Source of the DNA: Cryptomeria japonica
Lineage: Eukaryota > Streptophyta > Pinopsida > Cupressales > Cupressaceae
Reading direction: 5' to 3'
Assembly (NCBI RefSeq): GCF_030272615.1
Contig: NC_081414.1
Location: 761,799,648-761,861,647, forward strand
DNA: 62,000 nt
Under the pieces are notes generated by a model. It saw only the letters and a list, made by a program, of their open reading frames with translations, was not told the origin of the DNA and did no database searches. Positions 10,565-20,338 of the stretch are shown here, in pieces. Made by a program: the position numbers and the translations under genes. Each line of letters opens with the position of its first letter. The first letter of the stretch is position 1.

Positions 10565-11817
10565 ATGAAATCGGAATCATTGAATATATATTTGGAGAAG
10601 TATCTTGAGATGACACTTGAAGATTATGATGTAGAAAGATTGAAGAACTTAAAGCTACAAGATGAGTTGAATTCTGTAAAAGAATTTATTCTTGTCCTAC
10701 AAGAGAGGCTATCATCTATTCAAGCTAGGAGGAAGGAACTTTTGCAAAATCAGGATGATGAAGAGAAAAAGGCACTTAGGGAACAATGTCAGAAATTGAG
10801 TTAGAAGAACATGGTTATGAAGAATGAAATGCAAACTATGACTATGAGGATGTCTAAGGAGATTGAGGACAAAAAGAAAAAGGAAGAAAATCATGTTGTA
10901 TTACTGAAGAAAAAATTTGAAGAATGTGGTAGGTTGGCTCATGAAAATGATATGTTGAGAACTGATTTGGTACAATCCTAGAGCAATGAACAAGAGCTTG
11001 AGAGACAAACGACAATACTAAGAGATGATTTAACTACTGCAAGTGAGTACAAAGAAAAATTCAAGATCATCTCAGCACAACTTGATGATTTATTGAAGAG
11101 ACAGAGGCAGATTGGAGATTCCAGTGGACTTGGATTTGAGCAAGGATAGAGTTCTAGTACTGCTAATGAAGATCAAAACCATAAGGCACCAGTAAGGAAA
11201 TTCAATGCTTATAAATTTAATGGTAGATGTTTTGTTTGCAATAGATTTGGACACATGGCTAGGCAATGTAGAAACAGAGCAAATCAGAACCCTGATTCTG
11301 CTCCCGGTAAATGTTCTAAATGTAATAAAATTGGTCATAAGATAGAAGATTGTAGAATGAATGTAAAATGCTATGCTTGTGGAAAATTTGGACATATGGC
11401 TAATCAGTGCAGGTCAAGAAATTTCACTGGTTTTAGCAAGGCAATTCAAAAGAATAATGTTACATGTTATGCATGCAATGAAATTGGACATATTTCTAAG
11501 TTCTGCAAAAGCAAAATTCCACCGGTTGGCAATGGAGGATCAAATGAAAAAGGAAAAGAGAAGGTTAATGAAATCTAGCAAGATCATACTTAGAAATGGG
11601 TGAGGAAGATTGAAGAGCAATCATCAAATGGGAATGCCCTAGTTACCTATTCGGAAGAAGTGGCTACTCCTGCACCGACAGTGAGCTCATCCAGTAACTA
11701 AGGTAGATGCCTTAGGGGTAGGAAAAATTTCATGGAAGATGATGTATATAACCCTAGAGGAGATTCTAGAAGATGTTCTAGCTATTAGAAAGGATTATCG
11801 GGCATGGATATGTTCTG
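10565..11817 (+). pseudogene. N ORF1: coiled-coil protein with four CCHC zinc knuckles
   Basis: One reading frame of about 417 codons from ATG 10565, interrupted at 10802, 10979, 11148, 11576 and 11591, all TAG, with TAA near 11698 and the end at TGA 11815. Residues about 20-200 are Glu/Lys/Leu-rich and look coiled coil. Four intact CCHC knuckles begin at codons 222 (CFVCNRFGHMARQC), 250 (CSKCNKIGHKIEDC), 269 (CYACGKFGHMANQC) and 301 (CYACNEIGHISKFC). It resembles a nucleic-acid-binding Gag but lacks the UBN2 fold of normal copia gag. Its closest relative here is ORF1 of F, whose first knuckle also starts at codon 222. Probable role: RNA binding or packaging for the non-autonomous element (inference). 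Confidence 0.85.
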
Positions 11818-12075
11818 AGTGAGATCCGGTATCTTTCATGGGCACATTTATGTCAATGGAAGATTAGGGTTTTCTCTTGATGGATAAAAGGTCAAACACA
11901 CTTCATTATTACTCACCCAGGATTCAGAGCAATTTCAGAGTGATTCAAAGTGACTTACTGCAATCAGAGGCTATTTAGAGGTAATCAGATTTCTTCTTGA
12001 GCGATCACACCGACATCTGGAAGGATTTGTTGAAGGTTTTCACCGGCAGAGATCTAAAGGTATTTTTCTTGAATC
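11818..12075 (+). other. N ORF1-ORF2 spacer
   Basis: About 260 bases with no sustained frame. Just before ORF2 it contains AAAGGTATTTTTC (12056-12068), which recurs at 61363-61375 just before ORF2 of F. The motif resembles a splice donor (AAG followed by GTATTT), but its role is unknown. No TATA-like box is evident here, unlike in F. Confidence 0.5.
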
Positions 12076-14990
12076 ATGGAAGCACGATCAACTTTTGTTC
12101 CTATTTTCATTTCAAATCCAATAGTAGTAGAGGTTAAGGACTGCCACAGGAAAATTTTCAAATGGTATCCACATGTGGCTACCAAGGAAGATTCAGTTGG
12201 AGCATTTTCTCGCATTCCGGAGGGAGTGGTTTATGTAGAGGATGTTAGGGCATACATCCATTGTCATATAGAGGAATTAGGAACTTTCAAAATCAAAGGG
12301 ATGTATATGAATGAACTCATGGGAGAATCTGGTAATATCAAACTAGCATATCAACACATCAAAGATCTAGGGTTCATAGATATTCTAGATATTCCAGAGT
12401 TCGAGGATGAAATAGTCAGATATGTACTAAGAAGAGTACATGGAGAATTCATATGGCTGGACACACCCTATAAAATTACTAAGGAAGCCATCTAGGCAAT
12501 TACTGGCTTGTCATCAATAGGGTAACATCCGGATAAGAAAGTATCTAACGACTTTGTGAGGAACATCACCAATACTACATTAGACAAAAGATCGATGAAG
12601 GTGAGCACTATCACTGACACCGACATTAAGTTTGGAAAGGTAACTCAGTTTGACTGACTGAGTCTAGTTTCTATTTCATGTATTTGTGGTTGGATGCTTG
12701 AAGAATTATTGATCAACATAGAGAAAATTAAAGGTGAGAAGAAAGGCACCTTCCAGTATGGAAACCTGTTAGTTTGCTTAATGCTATACTTTTTGAATGA
12801 TACTCTTAGTTCTGGTAGGAAGCAATGGGATTTTGACATACCAGTAGGAAGATTGCTAAAGCAATCAATTATTGCATTGGGAAGTCTGAGGGTTGATAAG
12901 GTATGGGGTTACTTTAAGGATTTTCAAAAATCTATGAGGTCTAGAATAAGAATACCTAAGCATATGGTAGAAAAATACTCTACCGACATTTGTTTCATGG
13001 TTAAGAAATATGAGACCCTCATGGAGGCAGTCAAGCCCTGTAATATTTAGATAGCAGAAATGGGCTATGAGGTAGATGCACTAATTCTTGATGCATATGT
13101 AAAAATTCTACTAGATGTAGAAATAGATGAAGCAAAGAAGCCCTGTGGAACTACTCAGTAGAAGACTCTTGAGGTTGAAACTGATTTCAACCGAAAGAAA
13201 AGGGAAAAAAAAGAAAGAAAGACAAGTAAGTTTGTATAGGAGGTTTCAAAGGACATTAAGGCACTCATTGATGTTGTCCTAAAGAAAGAAAGAAAGAGGA
13301 AGGATCTGAAAGTTCACATTGAACCTGTAACTGCAGATTCTAAGTTTGAAGATGACACACAATTAGATTTCAAAAGGGTTGCGAGGAATAAAATGAAAGA
13401 ACCTAAATTGGAACCAAAGAAACAACTAGTTAGAAAGGTCACCATCAAGTTACCAACATGCCTACCTAAGGCTACATCAACAACTGCATCTTGTACTGCT
13501 AGAAGGAGGAAGAAGAGTGACATTGATTTGGCACTAGAGATTGGTAATGTGACTATTATACCACCTATGACTTGTGTTGAAATTGTTGATGAAACTACTA
13601 AAGATGAGATGCTGAAAAATGTTAAGTATTATTATGATTCATTAGAAGTTGATGAACAGAGAGAGGTAGAGGAAGAAATTCTATTCTACTTGGATATCTA
13701 TAAGAAAGCATTAATAGAAAGAAAATCAAATACCAATAAAGTTATATAACATGTTGGATGCTAGAAGGTTATCTGCAATGCAAGAAGACAAACACATTAA
13801 GATGCAATAACTTTTAGCTATCTATGTTAGCATAACTCTAGATGAAATGGAATAGACAATTGAGGCTGCAAATAGGAAGGTATTCAATAGAAAACATAGA
13901 ATAGGTAGCTTGATGTTAGGAAGGATCAGTGAGGTAATAAAAGAAACACAAAAAGCTTGGATCAAATTGTCCTCTGAATACTAATGTACATGTTGAGGAT
14001 ACTATTCCTAGAGAGGAACCGATAGTTGCACGGACTACACCAAGTGGTGAAGCCACCGGTGCAAGTGAGGAGGTATAAAAGGATAAATCATCAAAGAAAA
14101 TAGGGGAATCTGGTAGGGAACCAGTTGTTGGCATATCATTATTGACAATTAACACTTCTCTAGTTGAAAAGAAAACCATCATAGAGATGAGTCCCACATA
14201 ACTAACGATGATGGTTGCTTAGAAACTGATGAAGGAGGGAACCATAGATAAAGGGATTTTAGATCAATCCATAATTGTTTTGCACAGACTGGTCCTGGAG
14301 TGTAAGATTGAAAATGAAGTGAGCCCTTTCGGAAAGCTTAAGATAATCACTGATCATATATCAAAGTATTTTCAATCCTTATAGCAGATCTCTAACCGAC
14401 ATGCACTTGAAAAATTAACTTTGGCTAAGACAGCCACTTTTGATCAGATCATTGCTAGAGAGAAGAAAAAGATTGAGGAAAAGCTAATTTTGATAGAAAA
14501 TTCTTTGAAATGGTGTATTAATATATATAGGGTATGTTACAATACTGAGATACTTACAACAAATGTAGATAAAAAGATAAAAGAGATACATGAGAAAATT
14601 GCCAATATTGCTAACTCTTTTGATGGACTAATTTCATTGACAACATCTATTGATGGACAAAGTTGACTTTGGAGAACCAAATTTCTACTCTTGAAAAGGA
14701 AAGAGAGAAGATCATTCAGAGAGCCAAAACTCTCAGAGGTTTGGTGAGTCCAAGATTGGATTCACTTTGTGTACATAAGAAGGAATGCATGGATATGTTG
14801 GGAAAGCCCACACCGACATAAGTTAATGAGAAGGAATCACTTTCATATTTATTGAGTGGACTTGTATCTATCTCTAACACATTGAAAACTAGCTAGCATA
14901 CTTCTATGGAGTTAATGAAGAAATCTTACCTGGAAGTCTTGAAATTGGTCAAGCTCCGGTAAGACATTTTTGGAGGTATTCAGTGTATAG
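12076..14990 (+). pseudogene. N ORF2: unknown protein of about 950 codons, homologous to ORF2 of F
   Basis: I do not recognise the family. ATG 12076 opens 139 codons (to TAG 12493); the same frame continues at 12694-13050 and 13393-13749, then shifts between 13750 and 14420 and continues in 14421-14666 and onward to about 14990. The N-terminal region has RIPEGVV, HIEELG, VLRRVHGE and AITGLSSIG, matched by F ORF2 (QVPAGVI, KIEDLG, ILSRVHGD, AIHVVTDF). The middle is Lys-rich and basic; the C-terminal third is Lys/Glu-rich with heptad-like stretches. No RT, integrase, protease or envelope features are visible. The GLxxxG-like end of the first domain loosely recalls plant mobile-domain proteins, at low confidence. 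Confidence 0.75.
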
Positions 14991-15217
14991 TACTTATTTT
15001 TTTACATTCTTATTTTTGGGAATTGATGTCAAAGGGGGAGTAGTATACATGTGAAAAACATGAAGGGTTGCATACATTAGGGGGAGTTACAAAGTTTTTG
15101 GAGATCTTGGAGTACTTGGCTTATTCAGCTCAAGGGGAGCAGGGCAGGTTGAAATCGGCAGATGAAACCATGACCATTTTTCACATGACTGTTGCCATCA
15201 ATGCCAAAGGGGGAGAT
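14991..15217 (+). promoter_or_regulatory. N repeated polypurine tracts
   Basis: Four purine tracts precede the 3' LTR: AAAGGGGGAG at 15031-15040, TTAGGGGGAG near 15077-15086, CAAGGGGAGCAGGG near 15131 and the final CCAAAGGGGGAGA ending just before TGTTGG at 15218. The first, second and last match tracts in A, B and C, which indicates use of the same reverse-transcription machinery. Confidence 0.7.
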
Positions 15218-16132
15218 TGTTGGCAATTGAGACTCTATTGGTTAGGTTTCACTATGTTGTCATTGATGGCAACATGATTTTGGGTTCTGGCTTCATATGG
15301 TGTACTGATAGGGAATTCATAGACTCTACATCGACATTAGCACTGGCACCGGCAGGATAGAAGATTTCTTTGGTCATTGGCAATGCAGGCCGACATGGTA
15401 TAGTAAAGGTCATGAGTATTGGAGGTTGACACATCTTGGATCTAGTATCAACAAATTTTTTTAATGTTTATTCATTTATGTTATATGGGCGACATGCAAT
15501 CTGATATTGTATATATTGTTTTAAGCTGACATAAGGCATAAATTTGTATAGGGTATATAGGGTAGATTGATTAGATCATTTTGAGATGATAGGATGGATA
15601 TATGGATGTAATGTAATGCAAAATATATTAGAGAGATTATGTAAGAGGAATTTATTGTAAGGGTTATTCTGGTATAGAGGTTAAGGGTTTTAACTGAAAC
15701 AGACAAAGCTTAAACCAAAATTGTATTTTGGCATAGAAGATTCTATCCTAGCAGTTTACTATTTTTTTTATTGTTGTCTGGTATTTTATGTAGTCAGTGA
15801 GGATCCTATTGTAATTGAACAGTGTGCTCTAGGTTGTAAGCCTTACTGCAAGTGCAGGCCCATCCTATATTGTAATATCTCTTCATATGGCCAGATAATT
15901 GATATTGTGGGTCATAAAATCCCACCATGGTTTTTCCTCATTGAGGTTTTCCACATATAAATTTGTGTGTTATGGGTTTCATCTATATGTTTTTCTTATT
16001 GATTGCATTACTTCTTTCAATTTTGTTTATATCGGTATACCGGTTGGTGTATGAATGTTTTGTTAAGGCTAAAATCTATTATTCTGGTATAACACTGATT
16101 CACCCGACCCTCACTATTATTGGCTTCCAACA
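15218..16132 (+). repeat. Element N 3' LTR
   Basis: 915 bases, TGTTGGCAATTGAGACTC to TTCCAACA; partner of 9629-10511. TATA-like GTATATAGGG near 15552. Immediately followed by the continuation of the B reverse transcriptase. Confidence 0.92.
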
Positions 16133-17231
16133 CCTGTATGGCTTATAGAAAGCTTCTAGAGAATGGTATTCAAGATTAGATCAATACCTGAAGGAGCAAG
16201 GATTCAAAAAGGGGAGTGCTGACAACAATTTATACATAAAGAAATATGGAAACCACATTATCATTGTGGTTGTGTATGTAGATGACATTATTTTTGGAGG
16301 CAATAAGGACACCCTTTGCAAAGATTTTTATGATCAGATGCAGTTAGAATTTGAGATGCCAATTCTTGGTGAACTGACATAATTCCTTGGTTTGTAGATA
16401 TTACAACAAGATAAGGGAATCTTTATCTCACAAACCAAGTATACAAAGGATATGTTGAAGAAATTTCAAATGGAGGATTGCAAATCACTAAGTACCCCCA
16501 TGGTGACCAAAAGTAAATTAACTAAGAATAATGAATCACTGGTGATGGATTAGATATTGTATAGATCCATGATAGGAATTCTATTGTATCTAACTACTTC
16601 TAGATCAGATATAGTACAAGCAGTGTGCATGGTGGCCAGATTTTAAGCTGCACCTAAGCAGTCACATATGAGTGTTGTAAGAAGAATATTTAGGGACCTC
16701 CAAGGAACACTCGGTTATGGATTGTGGTACCCTAAACAAGGGGAATTAATCTTGGAAGCATATAGTGATGTTGATTGGGTAGGTTGCATTGATGACCAGA
16801 AGAGCACACGTGGTGGTGCATTCTTCCTAGGTGACCAGTTGGTCTCATGGCATAGCAAGAAGTAGGATTCTATCTCCCTATAAAGTGCTAAAGATAAATA
16901 CATTGTTGCTGGTACATGCTACTGTCAGGTACTTTGGATGAAGCAAACCCTCAAAGACATACAGGGGGACATCACTGATCCTATACTCATCTAGTGTGAT
17001 AATTCAAGTGCTATCAACATAGCAAAGAATCCGGTGATGCATTCTAGGCCAAAGCATATAGCCATCAAGTATCCTTTTCTCAGAGAGAAGGTTGAAGGAT
17101 AGGAAGTAAAGATGGACTATGTCCCTACCAGAAAACAAGTAGCATAAATTTTCACCAAACCATTGCCAGTAAGAACCTTTGAGTACCTAAGACACAAGTT
17201 GGGAGTTGTTTTATCTGCCTTATGCACTTGA
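16133..17231 (+). pseudogene. B reverse transcriptase C-terminal part and RNase H
   Basis: Continues the RT broken at 9628: CTGTATGGCTTA then TAG (the YGLKQ position), WYSRLDQYL, the catalytic VYVDDIIFGG at about 16272-16301 and GIFISQTKYTKDML. RNase H spans from about 16740 (ILEAYSDVDWVGCIDDQKST) to VAxIFTKPLP near 17145. 16668-16865 is the longest open piece. At least eight stops, most of them TAG or TAA at probable Gln codons. This half keeps all the recognisable RT/RNase H blocks, so N entered an otherwise complete element. Confidence 0.86.
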
Positions 17232-17453
17232 GAAATGAAGGATTTATATGGTTCAAGGGGAGTACATAGTATCATCTATAACTCTTGAACCACATCTCAA
17301 TATCGGCTGCAATCATTGGTAGCAGCCTAAGGGGCAGCTAGGTATGGATCAATGGGAGAGTGTATAGTACCCTTTGTCATGTGTCAAAGGGGGAGAAATT
17401 TGCTGATAATAAGTGTCTTGCATTATGTTGACATCAATGCCAAAGGGGGAGAT
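17232..17453 (+). promoter_or_regulatory. B repeated polypurine tracts
   Basis: TTCAAGGGGAG at 17252-17262, TCAAAGGGGGAGA near 17384-17396 and CCAAAGGGGGAGA near 17440-17452, the last immediately before the 3' LTR. Same spacing style as in C and N. Confidence 0.7.
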
Positions 17454-19070
17454 TGTTGGCATTATTGGAATTAAGTTGTCATTGATGTCAAACTGGTTTA
17501 GCAAGGTCAACGGTAAGTAAGAAGTGGTGACTGATATAAGAAGAGCAGGACATAAGATGACAATGCACTTATGAGTAAGTGGACAAAAGGATGGCTATCG
17601 ATACATATGACCTATGTCATCTACCGGTAAAGAAGGCTTACCGGTAAGGAACAAACTAAGATGAAGGTTGTTTTGTTTGTTATGAAGGTACTACACTCGG
17701 TGAGAAAAATAGAGAGGATGTGTTGCTGGTACAAAGGATGTTTGTTGGTCATACTGCTAAGGTGAACTGAGTTGGTACTAAACCTTGGTCGACAAAGAAT
17801 TTCAAAATAATATAGAAATCCAAGTAGAGGTGGATGTTGCCAAGCATTATAGTTGGATGCCAGGAGGAGGTATTGCATAGGTCAGTGGAGTGTGCATTGA
17901 CATAACAAATCAACAAGAAGGTCAGATTTTATGAAGAACCTGCAAGTCACAAAGGATGCCAGAGGATTGTGGCTTGAGGAAGGTAAGCTGACAAAGGGAC
18001 TGAATTGATCTTGCAAGAAGATTTGATCTTTGTACCCATTTGATGAAGGAAACAGCTAAGCCATTAATGGCGAATGATAAAGTAAAGAAGAAAATCATGG
18101 TGCAGACTTCCAGATTTAGAAAATGCACATTAGAATGAAAAGATTTGTTGGTATTGATCAATTTAATGAAGATAATATCCTTGAAAAAGAAGATCTAATC
18201 AAATCTGATTGGGTTTGAGTTGGAGAAAGCAAAACCTAACACGACATTGTTGAATGTAGTTTTAGGCAAGAATTCAAGATTATGAATAGATGAGATCGAG
18301 ACAGAAAAGGATGATGCTTGATGTGAAGAAGGAGAGTGAAGTGAGTTTAAGCATAGAGAAGGATCATCTTCCTTAGAATTTATTCTAAGAAAGTTGGAGA
18401 GTGAGTGAGTAGGCAAACCAGTAAGGGTTTAACTGGCAGTGATAGAGTACTAGTAAACTGTTGAAGTTCTAATAGTTAAGCTAACCAGTGAGGAGTGATT
18501 GATTAAGAAGGAATCCAAGTGTGACACAGTGTGTTGTGTGACTGAGAGTGAAGAAAGAGTAGTCAAGAATTAGAGAGAGTAATCTCATAACCGGTAGTGT
18601 GAGATCCAGTGAAGAAGAGAAGATTGTTAACCAGCAGAAACCTATTTGATCAAAAGTTGCAGAATTCATTTACAACTAGAAGCTATAACTGTATCAAAAT
18701 TGTATGTCACTATATATCACCAAGTTGGAGCTTGGTGCAAGGGTTGGTGCCCTAAATTAGTAGGGGTTGGTGCTCCTTGGGGTGGTTCCCTAAATCTTTG
18801 TAATTCAGTGTTTCACTTGTGAGGCTGGATTGGAGCAATAGTCTCCAATAACATTTCTCACCAAGGTTTTTCCCATATTGGGTTTTCCTCGTACATCTAG
18901 TGTTGTGGGTTGCATTTGTGTGATTTTATTCTTTGGTATCCTCATTTTCCTTACCTATTTGATTGTTTAGTTCTTAGGATAACAACTGGTATTCTAAGAT
19001 TTCTTTAAAAGGGAAAAGAGTTTAGGAACCACTGATTCGTCCCCCTCTCCGTGGTACATTGTATTCAACA
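17454..19070 (+). repeat. Element B 3' LTR
   Basis: 1617 bases, partner of 3894-5488, followed by the GTGTT duplication at 19071-19075. It contains a short local duplication of a GGGTTGGTGCCCTAAAT-like segment near 18739-18795. Confidence 0.93.
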
Positions 19071-20338
19071 GTGTTTCTATCAATGCCAAAGAGGAGGATT
19101 TTTGGCCATTTGGAGGAATTGATTATGTGTTGCATTGATGTTTTGTCATTGATGTCAACACTAGCTATTTTGGATGCTTTACCAGCACCCTTCTAGTCCT
19201 AGTAGGTTGAGTAGTTTCTAGTTGGTTTGGATCCAGCATGATCCGGTATGCTTTGGTATGATTTGGTTATGGAATTGGCTTAGTCATGCTACTCATGTTC
19301 AATTCAGTTAGTTGGTTTTGGTTTGATGATCGGATGCTATCCTGTTTGCTTGGAAGCTTGTCTCATGGTTCCGGCGAGGGTTTCACTGGCAGAGTTTTGA
19401 TAAAGATCTTTGATGAATTGCATGTGGTGTTGGTGTAGCTTCTGGCATGGATTCAAGATGTTGATGTTGATCATGTTTGAGACTAGGTGGATGGAGATCA
19501 TTGCTTTAGCATGTGGACCTATATTGGGTCCCAGTTGATCTAGGTTATGGACCAACTTAATGTAATGTGTGGATTAGACATGTCGATGTGTTTCTGGGAT
19601 GCCTTATGAGTTGGATATTATTTGTTTGGTTTAAATCTGACATGTTTTGTAATTATCTAATTGGTTTATTGTCTAGTGGCTGACCTAATTATTTATGGTC
19701 GAGGGTTTATATATATATAATGTAAGATCTCATTGTAGATCATCACAGGTATACGGTCAAGCAATGGGATATGGATATGTAATGTGCGAATAATGTAATA
19801 TCATTCAAGAAGAGGATTTTGTCAATCATTAGAGATTGAATTGAATTTATGTAAGAGGATTTAGTCCTCTGGTATTGAGCTTAATGGGAAATTTACTTAG
19901 CCATAGGAGATGCTATCTTTGCAGTTCATTCATTCTTCTCGATTGTAGTATGGATTTCTATGTAGTCAGTGAGAATCCTTTTGTGATGAGTAGTGCGCTC
20001 TAGGTTGTTTGACCTCCTACAAGTGCAGGCCCCTTAATTGTAATTCACATACTTACTGTAGAAGTATTATCTCACCGTGGGTAGGCTTCCCAATGTGGTT
20101 TTTCCTTTTACCAGGTTTTCCACATATAAATCTTGGTGTCATGTGGATGGTATTTATTCTTTGATTATTTTTTATGCTTAATTGGTTTAACAACTATCCT
20201 AGTATTTGGTTTAAGAATTCTAATATTAATATTTTAGGTTCCCGTATTAAATTTTTAATTGCTAAATGTTCTGGTAATCTATGACAATTGATTCAGCCCC
20301 CCTCTTAGTTGTCTTTTGGTTATTTGAATTGTCTAACA
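19071..20338 (+). repeat. Element A 3' end: polypurine tract and 3' LTR (LTR about 19100-20338)
   Basis: After the B duplication the A sequence resumes with TCTATCAATGCCAAAGAGGAGG and a damaged LTR start (TTTTGGCC instead of TGTTGGC). The LTR matches, in reverse complement, the E LTR at 39845-40940 (shared GGAATTGATTATGTGTTGCATTGAT-type sequence). It has a TATATATATATAATG run near 19709, a CACCGTGGG...TTTTTCC block near 20075, a GATTCAGCCCCCCTCTTAGT-type block near 20289 and ends in CTAACA at 20338. Confidence 0.85.

Larger units (their letters stand above)
9629..16132 (+). mobile_element. Element N: non-autonomous copia-type retrotransposon with two ORFs and no pol
   Basis: Nested in the B reverse transcriptase. 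Both LTRs (9629-10511 and 15218-16132) start TGTTGGCAATT and end CAACA; the primer site is tRNA-iMet and four purine tracts precede the 3' LTR, so it is a structurally complete copia-type element. The 4.7 kb between the LTRs holds ORF1 (coiled coil, four CCHC knuckles) and ORF2 (unknown family). No protease, integrase, RT or RNase H motif is visible in any frame, so it must have depended on another element. The flanking five bases (CGCAT and CCTGT) do not form a clear duplication. The LTRs differ by roughly a tenth. Confidence 0.9.
3894..19070 (+). mobile_element. Element B: complete Ty1/copia retrotransposon carrying nested element N
   Basis: Two LTRs (3894-5488 and 17454-19070) start TGTTGGCATTATTGG and end in TTCAACA, bounded by the perfect duplication GTGTT. 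Internal order: tRNA-iMet primer site, UBN2-type gag, an unusual coiled-coil and multi-CCHC block, protease, integrase, RT, RNase H, polypurine tract. The RT is split at 9628/16133 by element N. Without N the element would be about 8.7 kb, long for copia and consistent with a Sirevirus-like lineage (inference). By eye the LTRs differ at roughly one site in eight over the first 190 bases, so the insertion is old. Confidence 0.93.
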
